Numbered from the stretch's first letter, positions 17,519-26,644 are shown. The stretch: DNA of 64,000 nt from Polynucleobacter sp. AP-Nino-20-G2 (GCF_018688235.1 NZ_CP061313.1:434001-498000), one strand, 5' to 3'. Notes: generated by a model from the letters alone, not told the origin. Made by a program: numbers and translations.

Positions 17519-18411
17519 TAGCGTGATGATGACAGCTTCTCTTGAATGCATTGCGAAATAATCAATGCCGCTTCACCCATGCGAGGGCCTGGACGAACTA
17601 GGACATCATTTTGTTCAGCGGTAAATATGCAAATACGATGATTGGATACTGCTGGAATGGCGCTCCATCCGGGGCGCTTCTGTATATCTGATGTGGTGGA
17701 TTCACTCAAGAGAATGACTTCAGGTTTGGCTTGAACAACAAACTCCGGATTGATCTTTGGGAAGGGTCCGAGTGATTCCGGAATGATATTCACCAAATCT
17801 AACTGAGTCAGAATTTCTCCAATGAAGGAGTTTCTGCCTGCGGCAAATGGTGCCGGATTGACTTCAAAGTACACGCGGACATTCTTTTGCATTGAAGATA
17901 ACTGTTTGTTCGCACGCATCATCTCCTTCTGGATTTGATTCCAGACCCGTTTACTTTCCGAGGTGGCAAGAAGTGCATCGAGCTTTTCAAGTCCGCGCTG
18001 TTCATCGCCCATAGATTTAATGTCGAGAGCGAAGGTTTTAATGCCCAAGCCATTTAGCCTCGCAATCAGTGGAGATGCTTTTTCTAGCAATACGACATCC
18101 GGTTTTAATTGTGTCAGCCGCTCAAGATTGACATCACCCATGCTACCCAATTTGGGAAGTGCTCGAATGGATTTTGGCCAGTTAGAAAACCGATCCACAC
18201 CTACGAGACTGGAGCACTTACCAAGCGCGCAAACCGATTCAGTAATCGAGGGAATAAGGCTGACAATTCGTTGTGGTGGCCCATCAAGCGCAATAGTGTC
18301 TCCACGATCATCAACCACTGAAACAGGCGCGGCAAGGATTGCCAATGAGAAGCCCAATAAAAATAATGCAACCCCGACCAGCAAATAGCGGGCGCGAGTC
18401 GAGGCTTGCAT
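17518..18411 (-). CDS. btuF: Vitamin B12-binding periplasmic protein BtuF
   Basis: A 297-residue class III binding protein with an N-terminal hydrophobic signal/anchor (about residues 10-29) and two lobes joined by a helix. Typical BtuF/FepB-family segments are PQRIVSLIPSITESVCALG, LVGVDRFSNWP and the LTQLKPDVVLLE strand. It would capture corrinoid released by BtuB and hand it to BtuC. Several Glu and Arg residues expected at the BtuC interface (ITE, E near residue 105) are present, but I did not verify each one. It starts 24 bp after btuB. Confidence 0.85.
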   Translation of the reverse strand: MQASTRARYLLVGVALFLLGFSLAILAAPVSVVDDRGDTIALDGPPQRIVSLIPSITESVCALGKCSSLVGVDRFSNWPKSIRALPKLGSMGDVNLERLTQLKPDVVLLEKASPLIARLNGLGIKTFALDIKSMGDEQRGLEKLDALLATSESKRVWNQIQKEMMRANKQLSSMQKNVRVYFEVNPAPFAAGRNSFIGEILTQLDLVNIIPESLGPFPKINPEFVVQAKPEVILLSESTTSDIQKRPGWSAIPAVSNHRICIFTAEQNDVLVRPGPRMGEAALIISQCIQEKLSSSR

Positions 18412-18435
18412 GGCTTTGAGTTCTCTCTTATTAAT

Positions 18436-20454
18436 TTAGAAGTTGTATTTTGCTGTTACAAAATACGTTGTTGGTGTTGTGGGATAGTAATAGTAGCCTT
18501 TGCTTGGGCTATAACCACCAGTAGTTGCGTAAGAATTTCCACCAATATTTTTGATTGTAAATCGAGCATCCCAAGAATGGATCCTATAGCTAGCATAAAT
18601 ATCCGCTGCAACATAAGAAGGTATCTTTGCCAATGAATTGCTTATGGATGGCGAGGCATCATAGTTTTGGTTGCCAACGTAATTCACTACAGCTCCTGTA
18701 CTCCACATGCTATTGAACGCGTACTGAGCGCGAGCATTTAATAATAGGTCTGGGGATAGTCCAACACCAACTCCAGAAATGGATCCAGTGGTATAGGTGG
18801 ATCTTTGTATTTTTCCGCCGCTTGCTAGAGTGAAATTTCGGGTGATGTTACTTGATGAATCAAAAAGAAATCCAGTTCGATTGATATTGCCTGCTGTATT
18901 AATGTTGCTACCAGAAGATGGATCGAAGCGAATTTCATTTTGTGTAATTGACTGGAAGATCAGTGCTGAAAGATGTGATTGACTAATACTCCAGTCACCT
19001 CCAGCTGAATACGTTTGAGAGATTTGAGGTTTTAAGATGCCATTGAAAACGGGGGCGCCATAACCGCCGTTGGCGTTTTGATCCCATCCCCAGAATTCAT
19101 CGGTATTTGGAAATCGATAAGATTGATCCCACTTAACAAATAATTTTTGACCGGGTCGGTAGTTGTAGTTGAATGCAACATCGCCCGCATTAGCGGAGTA
19201 TTTTTGACTTGCGCTAATGGTTGAACCGGTTGAGAGATCGTTTGTGGAAGCGTTTTGCGCCTGATGTCTAAACCCTCCGCTAGCCTCTAGCCCATCAACC
19301 ACTTGTAAAGGAATTCGTGAAACAAGGTAGATGGATTGATTAAGGATGCTGACGTTTTGCTGAAGACTCGTATTGTTAAAGGTTGATCCTGACGAGTTGC
19401 TCTGTGAGGCCTGATTAAAGTCATACCCAACTACTGTAGAGCCCCACGCGCCAAAGTTTGCTTTGATCTTTGGAGAGACTGCTAGTTGCCAGTTTGGGTT
19501 TAATGAGTAGTACGGGTATGGAAGGGCTGGAGCGTTGTAGTTGGTATTCTTATTTGAGTACGTTCCATCAATATCAAAAGTTAACTGACTGTTGATTGCT
19601 TTAATAAAGCCAGCCCTAACCCCCGCATTATCGGTAGTGGTGGTGGATCCAATAAAGGCGGCTCTAGCGGATTGAGGGCTACCTGTTCCCGCTTGGCCAA
19701 GGACGGATCCCGGCGTTTGAGAGTTTGAATGGTTGAAAAATATGTCAGCGTAGATCTGGTCAATTCCGCCCAATGATTGAGTTAGCTTCCCATCAAATGA
19801 ATAGGCGTTCGCTGCGGAGTTTTGTCGCCAGCCATCTGTATTGGATGTGTTGGCCGTCAGTTGCAGGGTTGTGTCGTTAACTTTATTGCGCAAAATCGCA
19901 TTACCAATGACGGTGTTATAGCTACCGTAAGTCACTGATGCTTGGTTGAGATTTTTTGCGCCACCATTAGTGATGATGTTGATAACTCCACCTACTGCGC
20001 CATTGCCGTACTGAACGCTGGCTCCCCCTTGCAGGAGCTCAATTCGCTCAATGGAGTCTATCGGTATAGATTCCCAATTGATGGTGCCCGAATCTACGGG
20101 ATTTAATCTCTGACCATCCACCAATATCAATGTGGTGCTGTTAGCGGTGGCGCCATAGCCGCCCATATCGACTGAAGCGTCTAGATTTAAGGGGTTACCG
20201 CTGGAGTTTTTAATGTTTAACCCGCCAATCTGTGAAAGCACTTCGGGAATGTTGTTAGAAGTCGAGTTTGCAATCTCATCTCGTGTAATCACTTTGACGT
20301 TTGCAGGAACCTCATTGAGGTTTTCTTCAAATCGCGAACCCGAAACAATGACTGTGGATTGAGAGTTTTGGGCGAGTGCAATTGCTGTGTTGAAAGATAT
20401 TGCTGCGCCGCAAAATAGGGCGATTAGTGTTTTGTTGCTGAACTGCTGTTTCAT
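18436..20454 (-). CDS. btuB: TonB-dependent B12 receptor (BtuB-like)
   Basis: A 672-residue outer-membrane receptor. It has a signal peptide (cleavage near residue 28, ALA/Q), a TonB-box-like STVIVSG near residues 33-39, a plug domain with VPANVKVITRDEI and RIELLQGGASVQYGNGAVGGVINI, and a beta-barrel ending in an aromatic residue (VTAKYNF). It is larger than E. coli BtuB (about 594 mature residues). A cobalamin riboswitch in its leader indicates corrinoid import. TonB-ExbB-ExbD are not in the window. No B12 synthesis gene is present locally either, fitting a scavenging role. Confidence 0.88.
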   Translation of the reverse strand: MKQQFSNKTLIALFCGAAISFNTAIALAQNSQSTVIVSGSRFEENLNEVPANVKVITRDEIANSTSNNIPEVLSQIGGLNIKNSSGNPLNLDASVDMGGYGATANSTTLILVDGQRLNPVDSGTINWESIPIDSIERIELLQGGASVQYGNGAVGGVINIITNGGAKNLNQASVTYGSYNTVIGNAILRNKVNDTTLQLTANTSNTDGWRQNSAANAYSFDGKLTQSLGGIDQIYADIFFNHSNSQTPGSVLGQAGTGSPQSARAAFIGSTTTTDNAGVRAGFIKAINSQLTFDIDGTYSNKNTNYNAPALPYPYYSLNPNWQLAVSPKIKANFGAWGSTVVGYDFNQASQSNSSGSTFNNTSLQQNVSILNQSIYLVSRIPLQVVDGLEASGGFRHQAQNASTNDLSTGSTISASQKYSANAGDVAFNYNYRPGQKLFVKWDQSYRFPNTDEFWGWDQNANGGYGAPVFNGILKPQISQTYSAGGDWSISQSHLSALIFQSITQNEIRFDPSSGSNINTAGNINRTGFLFDSSSNITRNFTLASGGKIQRSTYTTGSISGVGVGLSPDLLLNARAQYAFNSMWSTGAVVNYVGNQNYDASPSISNSLAKIPSYVAADIYASYRIHSWDARFTIKNIGGNSYATTGGYSPSKGYYYYPTTPTTYFVTAKYNF

Positions 20455-20519
20455 GATGAACTTTCTGCCTTCGAATCACCTAGCTAACTTCCCCGTAAGC
20501 TGGGTCGAACAGAATTTCA

Positions 20520-20710
20520 CTTGTGAGAGTTCAGGCGTCAATTGGGCATCTCGCCGGACGGCGGGGATGCTTCATCGGCGCGCGAAGGTCCCCGTCCGCA
20601 AAATTCCACCTGTCTTGGCCGGTATCCGGGCTAGTAAATCTCAGAATCTGGCCTTCCCATGCAATTGACGCGCACAGTGGCTTTATCAAATTCCTGACAC
20701 CTTTACTGAA
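20520..20710 (-). promoter_or_regulatory. Cobalamin riboswitch
   Basis: In the minus-strand leader of btuB, several conserved elements of the cobalamin aptamer occur in order: GGTGTC (near 20700), GCCACTG, GGGAAGG, and the B12 box AGCCCGGATACCGGCC (20617-20632). GC-rich pairing segments closer to the gene (around 20545-20600) are candidates for the expression platform. Binding of adenosylcobalamin or a related corrinoid would lower expression of the btuB-F-C-D operon. End coordinates are approximate. Confidence 0.92.
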
Positions 20711-20771
20711 AAGTTAGGGTGCATTTACTTACCGTTGCGGGGGCAGCACACGTTTAGTGTTTCCCGTTTAA

Positions 20772-20792
20772 CTTTGTTGCATTGCAACAAAG
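20772..20792. promoter_or_regulatory. Perfect inverted repeat between btuB leader and Crp-type gene
   Basis: Ten-base arms CTTTGTTGCA and TGCAACAAAG flank a single T. The site lies upstream of both the riboswitch-controlled btuB transcript and the divergent Crp/Fnr-type gene, in the 433-bp gap 20455-20887. It is long and symmetric enough to be a dimer-binding operator. A candidate -10 for the Crp-type gene (TACAAT) lies further on, near 20859. Confidence 0.45.
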
Positions 20793-20887
20793 CACCACGA
20801 CTCCGCAATTCTATCTCATGGGTATGGTTCCTAAGCCGATTTATATGTCAAAAAAGCCTACAATATGGGTTATAGGATTAAGGATTC

Positions 20888-21505
20888 ATGACAGCATTAG
20901 ATAAGCACCCCGAAAAAAACCTGATTCGCTTGCAGCTGAGCCAAAACTCAGTGCTAAAAAGCCTGGATCCGGCATCAATGGCCGAGCTAGAGCGCTATTT
21001 AGAGATCTCAGACCTCAAAAAATCAGAAATCTTGCTCCATCAAGGTGATCACCAGATGGAGCAGTACTTTGTGCTGGATGGGATTTTGAAGAGGATTGTC
21101 TCTAGTGCGGATGCAAAAGAGATGATTTTGCGCTTTGCCATTGAGAGAGATATTGAAACGAGCTACGCCGCTTGGCGCCTCAAAACAGCTGCCCCATATA
21201 GCATTGCGTCGGTTACCAAGGCTCGCGTAGCGCGGATGCCCCTTAAAAAATGGGCTGAATTTTTGGATGCCCACAAACCCCTCAAAGAGAGTTTTGAGTT
21301 TGAGGTGATGCGTTTAATGAGTGAAATCATGGCTCACACCATCACCTTGCATATGCTGGATGCTCCAGGTCGAGTAGAGCGCTTCTTGCGCAAATACGAG
21401 GACTTATTTGAGTTGCTTCCTAAAAAGGAGCTGGCCGCCTATCTCAACCTCTCTCCAGAGACATTGAGTCGCCTCAAAACGAAGCATAAAGAGCTCTTCG
21501 TCTGA
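20888..21505 (+). CDS. Crp/Fnr-family transcriptional regulator
   Basis: A 205-residue regulator with a cyclic-nucleotide-binding-like beta-roll (about residues 18-115, EILLHQGDHQMEQYFVLDG), a dimerisation helix (about 120-150) and a C-terminal HTH (KKELAAYLNLSPETLSRLKTKH). The recognition helix carries E-T-L-S-R, the E-x-x-S-R pattern of FNR-type proteins that read TTGA half-sites. There is no cysteine at all, so it cannot hold the iron-sulfur cluster of true FNR. It directly precedes oxc, and a TTGAC-N4-GTCAA repeat lies in the gap, suggesting it controls oxalate genes. The effector is unknown. Confidence 0.85.
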   Translation: MTALDKHPEKNLIRLQLSQNSVLKSLDPASMAELERYLEISDLKKSEILLHQGDHQMEQYFVLDGILKRIVSSADAKEMILRFAIERDIETSYAAWRLKTAAPYSIASVTKARVARMPLKKWAEFLDAHKPLKESFEFEVMRLMSEIMAHTITLHMLDAPGRVERFLRKYEDLFELLPKKELAAYLNLSPETLSRLKTKHKELFV

Positions 21506-21541
21506 GGCGAACCCCCTTCTTATTTCTAGATTTTAGGGGAA

Positions 21542-21584
21542 ATTGACCGAAGTCAATGATGATCCCCACCCCCGAGCCTAAGAT
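21542..21584 (+). promoter_or_regulatory. FNR-type operator and candidate class II promoter of oxc
   Basis: A perfect 16-bp inverted repeat, ATTGAC-CGAA-GTCAAT (21542-21557), has the half-site and four-base spacing of FNR/CRP-superfamily boxes. A -10-like TAAGAT follows at 21579-21584. The distance from the repeat centre to this hexamer (29.5 bp) is what a class II activator site at -41.5 requires. The start of transcription would be near 21591, leaving a leader of about 130 bases before oxc. Confidence 0.65.
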
Positions 21585-21719
21585 TCATCTCAGCCTCAAC
21601 GGGGGTGAATTTATGGCTACCCGTGGCACTACGAATAACTTAATTGGAGACGGTTAGCGAAAGCTAAATTGCACTGAACAGTTTGTACGTTCGGGCGGTG
21701 TAATTAACTAAAAATTTCT

Positions 21720-23429
21720 ATGACAACAGACAATCAAAATACACAAGTAACGGATGGCTTTCATCTCGTCATTGATGCTTTAAAAGCAAACGACCTTGAC
21801 ACCATTTTTGGTCTAGTTGGTATTCCAATTACTGACTTGTGCCGCTTGGCTCAAGCTGAAGGAATGCGCTTCATTGGTTTCCGCCATGAACAGCATGCTG
21901 GTAACGCTGCTGCGATCGCTGGTTACATGACGCAAAAGCCTGGCATCTGTATGACTGTGTCAGCGCCTGGTTTCTTGAATGGTTTGACAGCGCTTGCAAA
22001 CGCAACGGTGAACTGTTTCCCAATGATTTTGATCTCTGGCTCAAGCGAGCGCGAGATCGTTGACTTGCAACAGGGTGACTACGAAGAGATGGATCAGCTC
22101 AATGCAGCTAAGCCATATTGCAAAGCTGCATACCGTATTAACCATATCGAAGATATCGGCATCGGTTTTGCTCGCGCAATTCGCGCAGCGGTTTCTGGTC
22201 GCCCAGGCGGTGTGTATTTGGACTTGCCTGCACAGTTGCTGTCTCAGACTATGCCAGTTGAAGAAGCTAAGAAGTCTATCTTCAAGGTAATCGATCCAAT
22301 TCCACGTCAAATCCCTGCTGCTGATGCAGTAGAGCGCGCATTGAATGTGTTGAAAGGCGCTAAGCGTCCATTGATTCTCTTGGGTAAAGGCGCTGCATAC
22401 GCACAAGCTGATGCAGATATTCGTGCCTTAATTGAGAAATCAGGCATTCCTTATTTGCCAATGTCTATGGCCAAAGGTTTGTTGCCAGACAATCACCCAC
22501 AGTCTGCTTCTGCGGCGCGCTCATTTGTATTGGCTGAAGCTGATGCGGTGATGTTGGTTGGCGCACGTTTGAACTGGTTGCTTGCTCACGGTAAAGGCAA
22601 AACATGGGGTAAAGATCCTAAGAAATTTATCCAGATCGATATTCAAGCAAACGAAGTGGACAGCAACGTGCAAATCGATGCTCCATTGATTGGTGATATC
22701 GGCTCATGCGTTGGTGAACTCTTGAAGGGTATTGCTGCTGTTCCGAAGCCAAGCGCTGAATGGATTGGCGCAATCAATGAGAAAAAAGATAAGAACATGG
22801 CGAAGATGGCGGAAACACTTGCCAAAGAAGCTTCACCAATGAACTTCCATGGCGCGTTGCGTGCTATTCGTGATGTGATCAAGAAAAACCCAGACGTTAA
22901 CTTGGTTAACGAAGGCGCAAACACACTTGACTATTGCCGTGCAATTGTCGATATGTACAAGCCACGTAAGCGTTTTGACTCGGGTACATGGGGCATTATG
23001 GGTATTGGTATGGGTTACGCCATTGGCGCTGCTGTTACTAGTGGCTTGCCAACTGTTGCAGTAGAGGGTGATAGTGCTTTCGGCTTTAGTGGCATGGAGT
23101 TAGAAACGATTTGCCGTTACAACTTGCCAATCACAACGGTTGTTTTCAATAACAACGGCGTGTATCGCGGTACTGACGTTAATCCAACTGGTGGCGCTGA
23201 TGTTGCTCCAACAGTATTCGTTAAGGATGCGCGTTACGACAAGATGATTGAAGCATTCGGTGGCGTTGGTTATTACGTGACTACCCCTGCTGAATTAGAA
23301 GCTGCTTTGACTAAGGCGATTGCCGAAGGTAAGCCAGCTCTGATTAATGCGGTGATTGATGAAACTGCCGGTACAGAAAGTGGACGTTTAACAAACTTGA
23401 ATCCATCTACTGCTGCTGGTAAGAAGTAA
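21720..23429 (+). CDS. oxc: Oxalyl-CoA decarboxylase
   Basis: A 569-residue thiamine-diphosphate enzyme that converts oxalyl-CoA to formyl-CoA and CO2. The N-terminal Pyr domain contains the catalytic-type Glu in RHEQHAGNAAAIAGYM (near residue 60), and the C-terminal PP domain contains the ThDP/Mg motif GDSAFGFSGMELETICRYNLPITTVVFNNNG (near 451-481). Length matches Oxalobacter Oxc (568). Codon use is strongly biased, suggesting high expression. frc follows after 63 bp with an AGGAG ribosome site. The pair forms the CoA-recycling core of oxalate degradation. Confidence 0.95.
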   Translation: MTTDNQNTQVTDGFHLVIDALKANDLDTIFGLVGIPITDLCRLAQAEGMRFIGFRHEQHAGNAAAIAGYMTQKPGICMTVSAPGFLNGLTALANATVNCFPMILISGSSEREIVDLQQGDYEEMDQLNAAKPYCKAAYRINHIEDIGIGFARAIRAAVSGRPGGVYLDLPAQLLSQTMPVEEAKKSIFKVIDPIPRQIPAADAVERALNVLKGAKRPLILLGKGAAYAQADADIRALIEKSGIPYLPMSMAKGLLPDNHPQSASAARSFVLAEADAVMLVGARLNWLLAHGKGKTWGKDPKKFIQIDIQANEVDSNVQIDAPLIGDIGSCVGELLKGIAAVPKPSAEWIGAINEKKDKNMAKMAETLAKEASPMNFHGALRAIRDVIKKNPDVNLVNEGANTLDYCRAIVDMYKPRKRFDSGTWGIMGIGMGYAIGAAVTSGLPTVAVEGDSAFGFSGMELETICRYNLPITTVVFNNNGVYRGTDVNPTGGADVAPTVFVKDARYDKMIEAFGGVGYYVTTPAELEAALTKAIAEGKPALINAVIDETAGTESGRLTNLNPSTAAGKK

Positions 23430-23492
23430 TAAATAGGTAGCTTTTCTACATACATTGAGCAATAAATAGAAATACTTTAAGGAGAAACAAAC

Positions 23493-24743
23493 ATGACTAA
23501 ACCATTAGACGGTATTCGCATTATCGATTTCACGCACGTGCAAGCTGGTCCTGCATGTACTCAGCTGTTGGCTTGGTATGGTGCTGACGTTATTAAAGTA
23601 GAGCGTCCAGGTGCTGGCGACGTAACACGTAGCCAATTGCGCGATATCCCAGGTGCAGATGCTTTGTATTTCACGATGTTGAACGGTAACAAGCGTTCTT
23701 TGACACTCGACACTAAGACTCAAGAAGGTAAAGAAGTTTTAGAGAAGATGATCAAGACATCTGACGTGATGGTTGAGAACTTCGGTCCAGGCGCATTGGA
23801 TCGCATGGGTTTCTCTTGGAAGCGCATTCAAGAATTGAATCCAAAGATGATCATGGCTTCAGTAAAGGGCTTTAGCGATGGTCACTCATACGAAGACTTG
23901 AAAGTGTACGAGAACGTTGCTCAGTGTGCTGGTGGCGCCGCTTCCACAACTGGTTTCTGGGATGGTCCTCCTACAGTTTCTGCTGCAGCTTTGGGCGACT
24001 CAAACACTGGTATGCACTTGGCGATTGGTATCTTGACTGCATTGATGCAGCGCGCCAAGACTGGCAAGGGTCAAAAAGTATCTTGTTCAATGCAGGATGC
24101 TGTATTGAACTTGTGCCGCGTGAAGTTGCGCGATCAACAACGTTTGGACAAAGTTGGTTACCTCGAAGAGTATCCACAGTACCCACACGGTTCATTCACT
24201 GATGTAGTTCCACGTGGCGGTAACGCTGGTGGTGGCGGTCAGCCAGGTTGGGTGTTGAAGTGTAAGGGCTGGGAAACAGATCCAAACGCGTACATCTACT
24301 TCACTATTCAAGGTCACGCTTGGGAACCAATTACTAAAGCTTTGGGCAAACCAGAGTGGGCAACTGATCCAGCGTACATGACTGCTGAAGCTCGTCAAGA
24401 TAAGATTTTTGACATCTTCGCAACTATTGAAGATTGGCTCAAAGACAAGACTAAATACGAAGCTGTGGACATCCTCCGCAAGTTCGATATTCCTTGTGCT
24501 CCAGTTCTCTCAATGAAAGAATTGGCTGCATCACCAGACTTGCGTAAGAGCGGTTCTATTGTTGAAGTTGACCACAAAGTTCGTGGCAAGTATTTGACAA
24601 TTGGTAGCCCGATCAAGTTCTCTGACTTGGAAATCGAAGTTGGTCCATCACCAGTATTGGGTGAGCACACTGACGAAGTATTGGCTGACCTCGGATACAG
24701 CGCTGACGATATTGCTAAGTTGCATGCAGCTAAAGCAGTTTAA
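23493..24743 (+). CDS. frc: Formyl-CoA:oxalate CoA-transferase (copy 1)
   Basis: A 416-residue class III CoA-transferase that moves CoA from formyl-CoA to oxalate, regenerating oxalyl-CoA for Oxc. The catalytic aspartate falls at residue 169 (LGDSNTG), the same number as in Oxalobacter Frc. Gln17 (THVQAGP) and the mobile glycine loop GGGGQP (from residue 246) are conserved. It is paired with oxc and followed by a strong terminator, so oxc-frc is probably a transcription unit. A close paralogue lies 650 bp downstream. Confidence 0.94.
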   Translation: MTKPLDGIRIIDFTHVQAGPACTQLLAWYGADVIKVERPGAGDVTRSQLRDIPGADALYFTMLNGNKRSLTLDTKTQEGKEVLEKMIKTSDVMVENFGPGALDRMGFSWKRIQELNPKMIMASVKGFSDGHSYEDLKVYENVAQCAGGAASTTGFWDGPPTVSAAALGDSNTGMHLAIGILTALMQRAKTGKGQKVSCSMQDAVLNLCRVKLRDQQRLDKVGYLEEYPQYPHGSFTDVVPRGGNAGGGGQPGWVLKCKGWETDPNAYIYFTIQGHAWEPITKALGKPEWATDPAYMTAEARQDKIFDIFATIEDWLKDKTKYEAVDILRKFDIPCAPVLSMKELAASPDLRKSGSIVEVDHKVRGKYLTIGSPIKFSDLEIEVGPSPVLGEHTDEVLADLGYSADDIAKLHAAKAV

Positions 24744-24772
24744 TAACAATAAGCAGTATTTGTTTTGATTTC

Positions 24773-24800
24773 AAAGGCGCTCCTAGTGGGCGCCTTTTTT
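24773..24800 (+). terminator. Rho-independent terminator after frc
   Basis: AAAGGCGC (24773-24780) pairs with GCGCCTTT around a loop of about nine bases, and the T run continues to six. It closes the oxc-frc unit before the PAS protein gene. Confidence 0.8.
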
Positions 24801-24838
24801 ATCGCCATTGATCTTTAAAAAGCCTATAGACTGACAAT

Positions 24839-25264
24839 ATGAAAACAAATGTAGATTTGCTCCAGCTAGTAGAGTGCATTGGCGATGCCGTTGTTGTGGC
24901 GGATGCGCATGAGAAGATTGTTTTATGGAATGCAGCAGCGACTCGAATCTTTGGTTACTCAGAAGAAGAGGCTCTTGGCAGTACCTTGGATTTAATTGTT
25001 CCCGAGCGCCAGCGCCAAAGACACAATGAGGGCTATAGCAAGTCCATGGCGACTGGCACAACGCGTTACGGCACCTCTTTACTCAAAGTGCCAGCAAAAC
25101 ACAAAGATGGACGCACTTTATCGATTTCCTTTACGGTTGGTATGCTTTTCGATGAAAAGCACCAGGCAAATGGGGTGGCTGCGGTGATTCGAGATGAGAC
25201 GGAGCGGTTTGCTGAGGAAAGGGCTCTGAAAAAGCGCCTTTCTGAACTTGAAAACCCACAATAA
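24839..25264 (+). CDS. Stand-alone PAS-domain protein
   Basis: A 141-residue protein that is essentially one PAS domain. IGDAVVVADAHEKIVLWNAAATRIFGYSEEEALGSTLDLIVPER is the PAS core, followed by the later strands and a PAC-like FTVGMLFDEKHQANGVAAVIRDETERF. A short helix (AEERALKKRLSELE) ends the protein where a kinase or cyclase would normally begin, so no output domain is present. It lies between two frc genes. It might sense a small molecule or light and act on a partner protein. Cofactor and role cannot be told from sequence. Confidence 0.8.
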   Translation: MKTNVDLLQLVECIGDAVVVADAHEKIVLWNAAATRIFGYSEEEALGSTLDLIVPERQRQRHNEGYSKSMATGTTRYGTSLLKVPAKHKDGRTLSISFTVGMLFDEKHQANGVAAVIRDETERFAEERALKKRLSELENPQ

Positions 25265-25354
25265 CTGGCTCAGATATCAAATAACAGGGGCCTGAGGGTG
25301 CTATGCCCAAAAAATAGGCATCCTATGTTGCAGCGCAATCCCTCGCTGGTAAAC

Positions 25355-25368
25355 TTGATCCAATTCAA
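25355..25368 (+). promoter_or_regulatory. Imperfect FNR-type site upstream of frc2
   Basis: TTGAT-CCAA-TTCAA matches the repeat found before oxc and the OxlT-like gene in half-site position and spacing, with nine of ten bases of a TTGA(C/T)-N4-(G/A)TCAA pattern. Its centre is about 34 bp from the frc2 start, which is too close for the same class II geometry. It may be a weaker or repressing site, or chance. Confidence 0.3.
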
Positions 25369-25395
25369 AATTTCAATCTTATTAGGACGTTAATC

Positions 25396-26643
25396 ATGGC
25401 AAAAGCATTAGAAGGGGTCAAAATCCTCGACTTCACGCACGTTCAATCTGGACCAACTTGCACTCAGCTGCTCGCTTGGTTTGGTGCGGACGTTATTAAG
25501 GTGGAGAAATCTGGCGAGGGTGATGCTACCCGTGGTCAGTTACGTGATCTTCCGGATGCTGATAGTTTGTATTTCACAATGCTGAACCATAACAAGCGTT
25601 CAATCACTGTCAACACCAAGACTCAAAAAGGTAAAGAAATTTTAGAGCGCCTCATTAAAGAATGCGATGTTCTCGTTGAGAACTTTGCTCCAGGCGCATT
25701 AGATCGCATGGGTTTCTCTTGGGAGCGTATTCAAGAACTTAACCCCATGATGATCATGGCCTCTGTTAAGGGCTTCGGTCCTGGTCCTTACGAGGATTGC
25801 AAGGTGTACGAGAACGTAGCGCAATGCGCTGGCGGTTCCGCATCAACTACTGGTTTTGATGATGGCCCTCCGATGGTCACTGGTGCGCAGATTGGCGATA
25901 GCGGAACTGGTTTGCATTTGGCATTGGGAATCGTTACTGCTTTGTATCAGCGCACTCATTCTGGGCGCGGTCAAAAAGTATTGGCAGCCATGCAAGATGC
26001 GGTGTTGAACTTGTGCCGCGTGAAGTTGCGCGATCAACAGCGCTTAGAGCGTAACGGTCTAATGCAAGAGTACCCACAGTTCCCGAATGGAGAGTTTGGT
26101 GACTCTGTGCCCCGCGCCGGTAATGCCTCTGGCGGTGGTCAGCCTGGTTGGATTGTTAAATGTAAGGGTTGGGAAACCGATCCTAATGCTTACATGTATG
26201 TGATTGTGCAAGCCCCAGTGTGGGAAGCTGTTTGCAAAGTCATCGGTCGCGAAGACTGGATCACTGATGTGCGTTTTGCTTCACCAATGGCACGTTTGCC
26301 ACACCTGATGGAAATCTTTGGTGAAATTGAAAAGTGGACTATGACTATGACCAAGTTCGAAGTCATGGATGTCTTGAACAAGTACGACATCCCTTGCGGT
26401 CCAATTTTGTCTATGAAAGAAATTGCTGAAGAGCCTGCATTGCGCGCTACAGGTACAGTCGTTGAAGTGGATCATCCAATCCGCGGCAAGTATTTAACAG
26501 TCGGCAATCCTATCAAGATGTCTGATAGTCCTACGGAAGTAACGCGTTCACCATTGCTTGGTGAGCACACTGATGAGATTCTCAGTGAGCTGGGTTACTC
26601 TACTGATGAGTTGATTGCTCTTCGTCACGATAAGGTGATCTAA
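25396..26643 (+). CDS. CoA-transferase family III, Frc paralogue (copy 2)
   Basis: A 415-residue close paralogue of the upstream Frc, colinear with it throughout. The catalytic aspartate is conserved (Asp168, IGDSGTG), as is Gln17. The mobile glycine loop reads SGGGQP (from residue 245) instead of GGGGQP, which could alter the handling of the acyl intermediates. It may be a second formyl-CoA:oxalate transferase or use another CoA donor such as succinyl-CoA. A formyltransferase-fold gene starts one base after its stop, so the two products are probably made together. Confidence 0.88.
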   Translation: MAKALEGVKILDFTHVQSGPTCTQLLAWFGADVIKVEKSGEGDATRGQLRDLPDADSLYFTMLNHNKRSITVNTKTQKGKEILERLIKECDVLVENFAPGALDRMGFSWERIQELNPMMIMASVKGFGPGPYEDCKVYENVAQCAGGSASTTGFDDGPPMVTGAQIGDSGTGLHLALGIVTALYQRTHSGRGQKVLAAMQDAVLNLCRVKLRDQQRLERNGLMQEYPQFPNGEFGDSVPRAGNASGGGQPGWIVKCKGWETDPNAYMYVIVQAPVWEAVCKVIGREDWITDVRFASPMARLPHLMEIFGEIEKWTMTMTKFEVMDVLNKYDIPCGPILSMKEIAEEPALRATGTVVEVDHPIRGKYLTVGNPIKMSDSPTEVTRSPLLGEHTDEILSELGYSTDELIALRHDKVI

Positions 26644-26644
26644 G

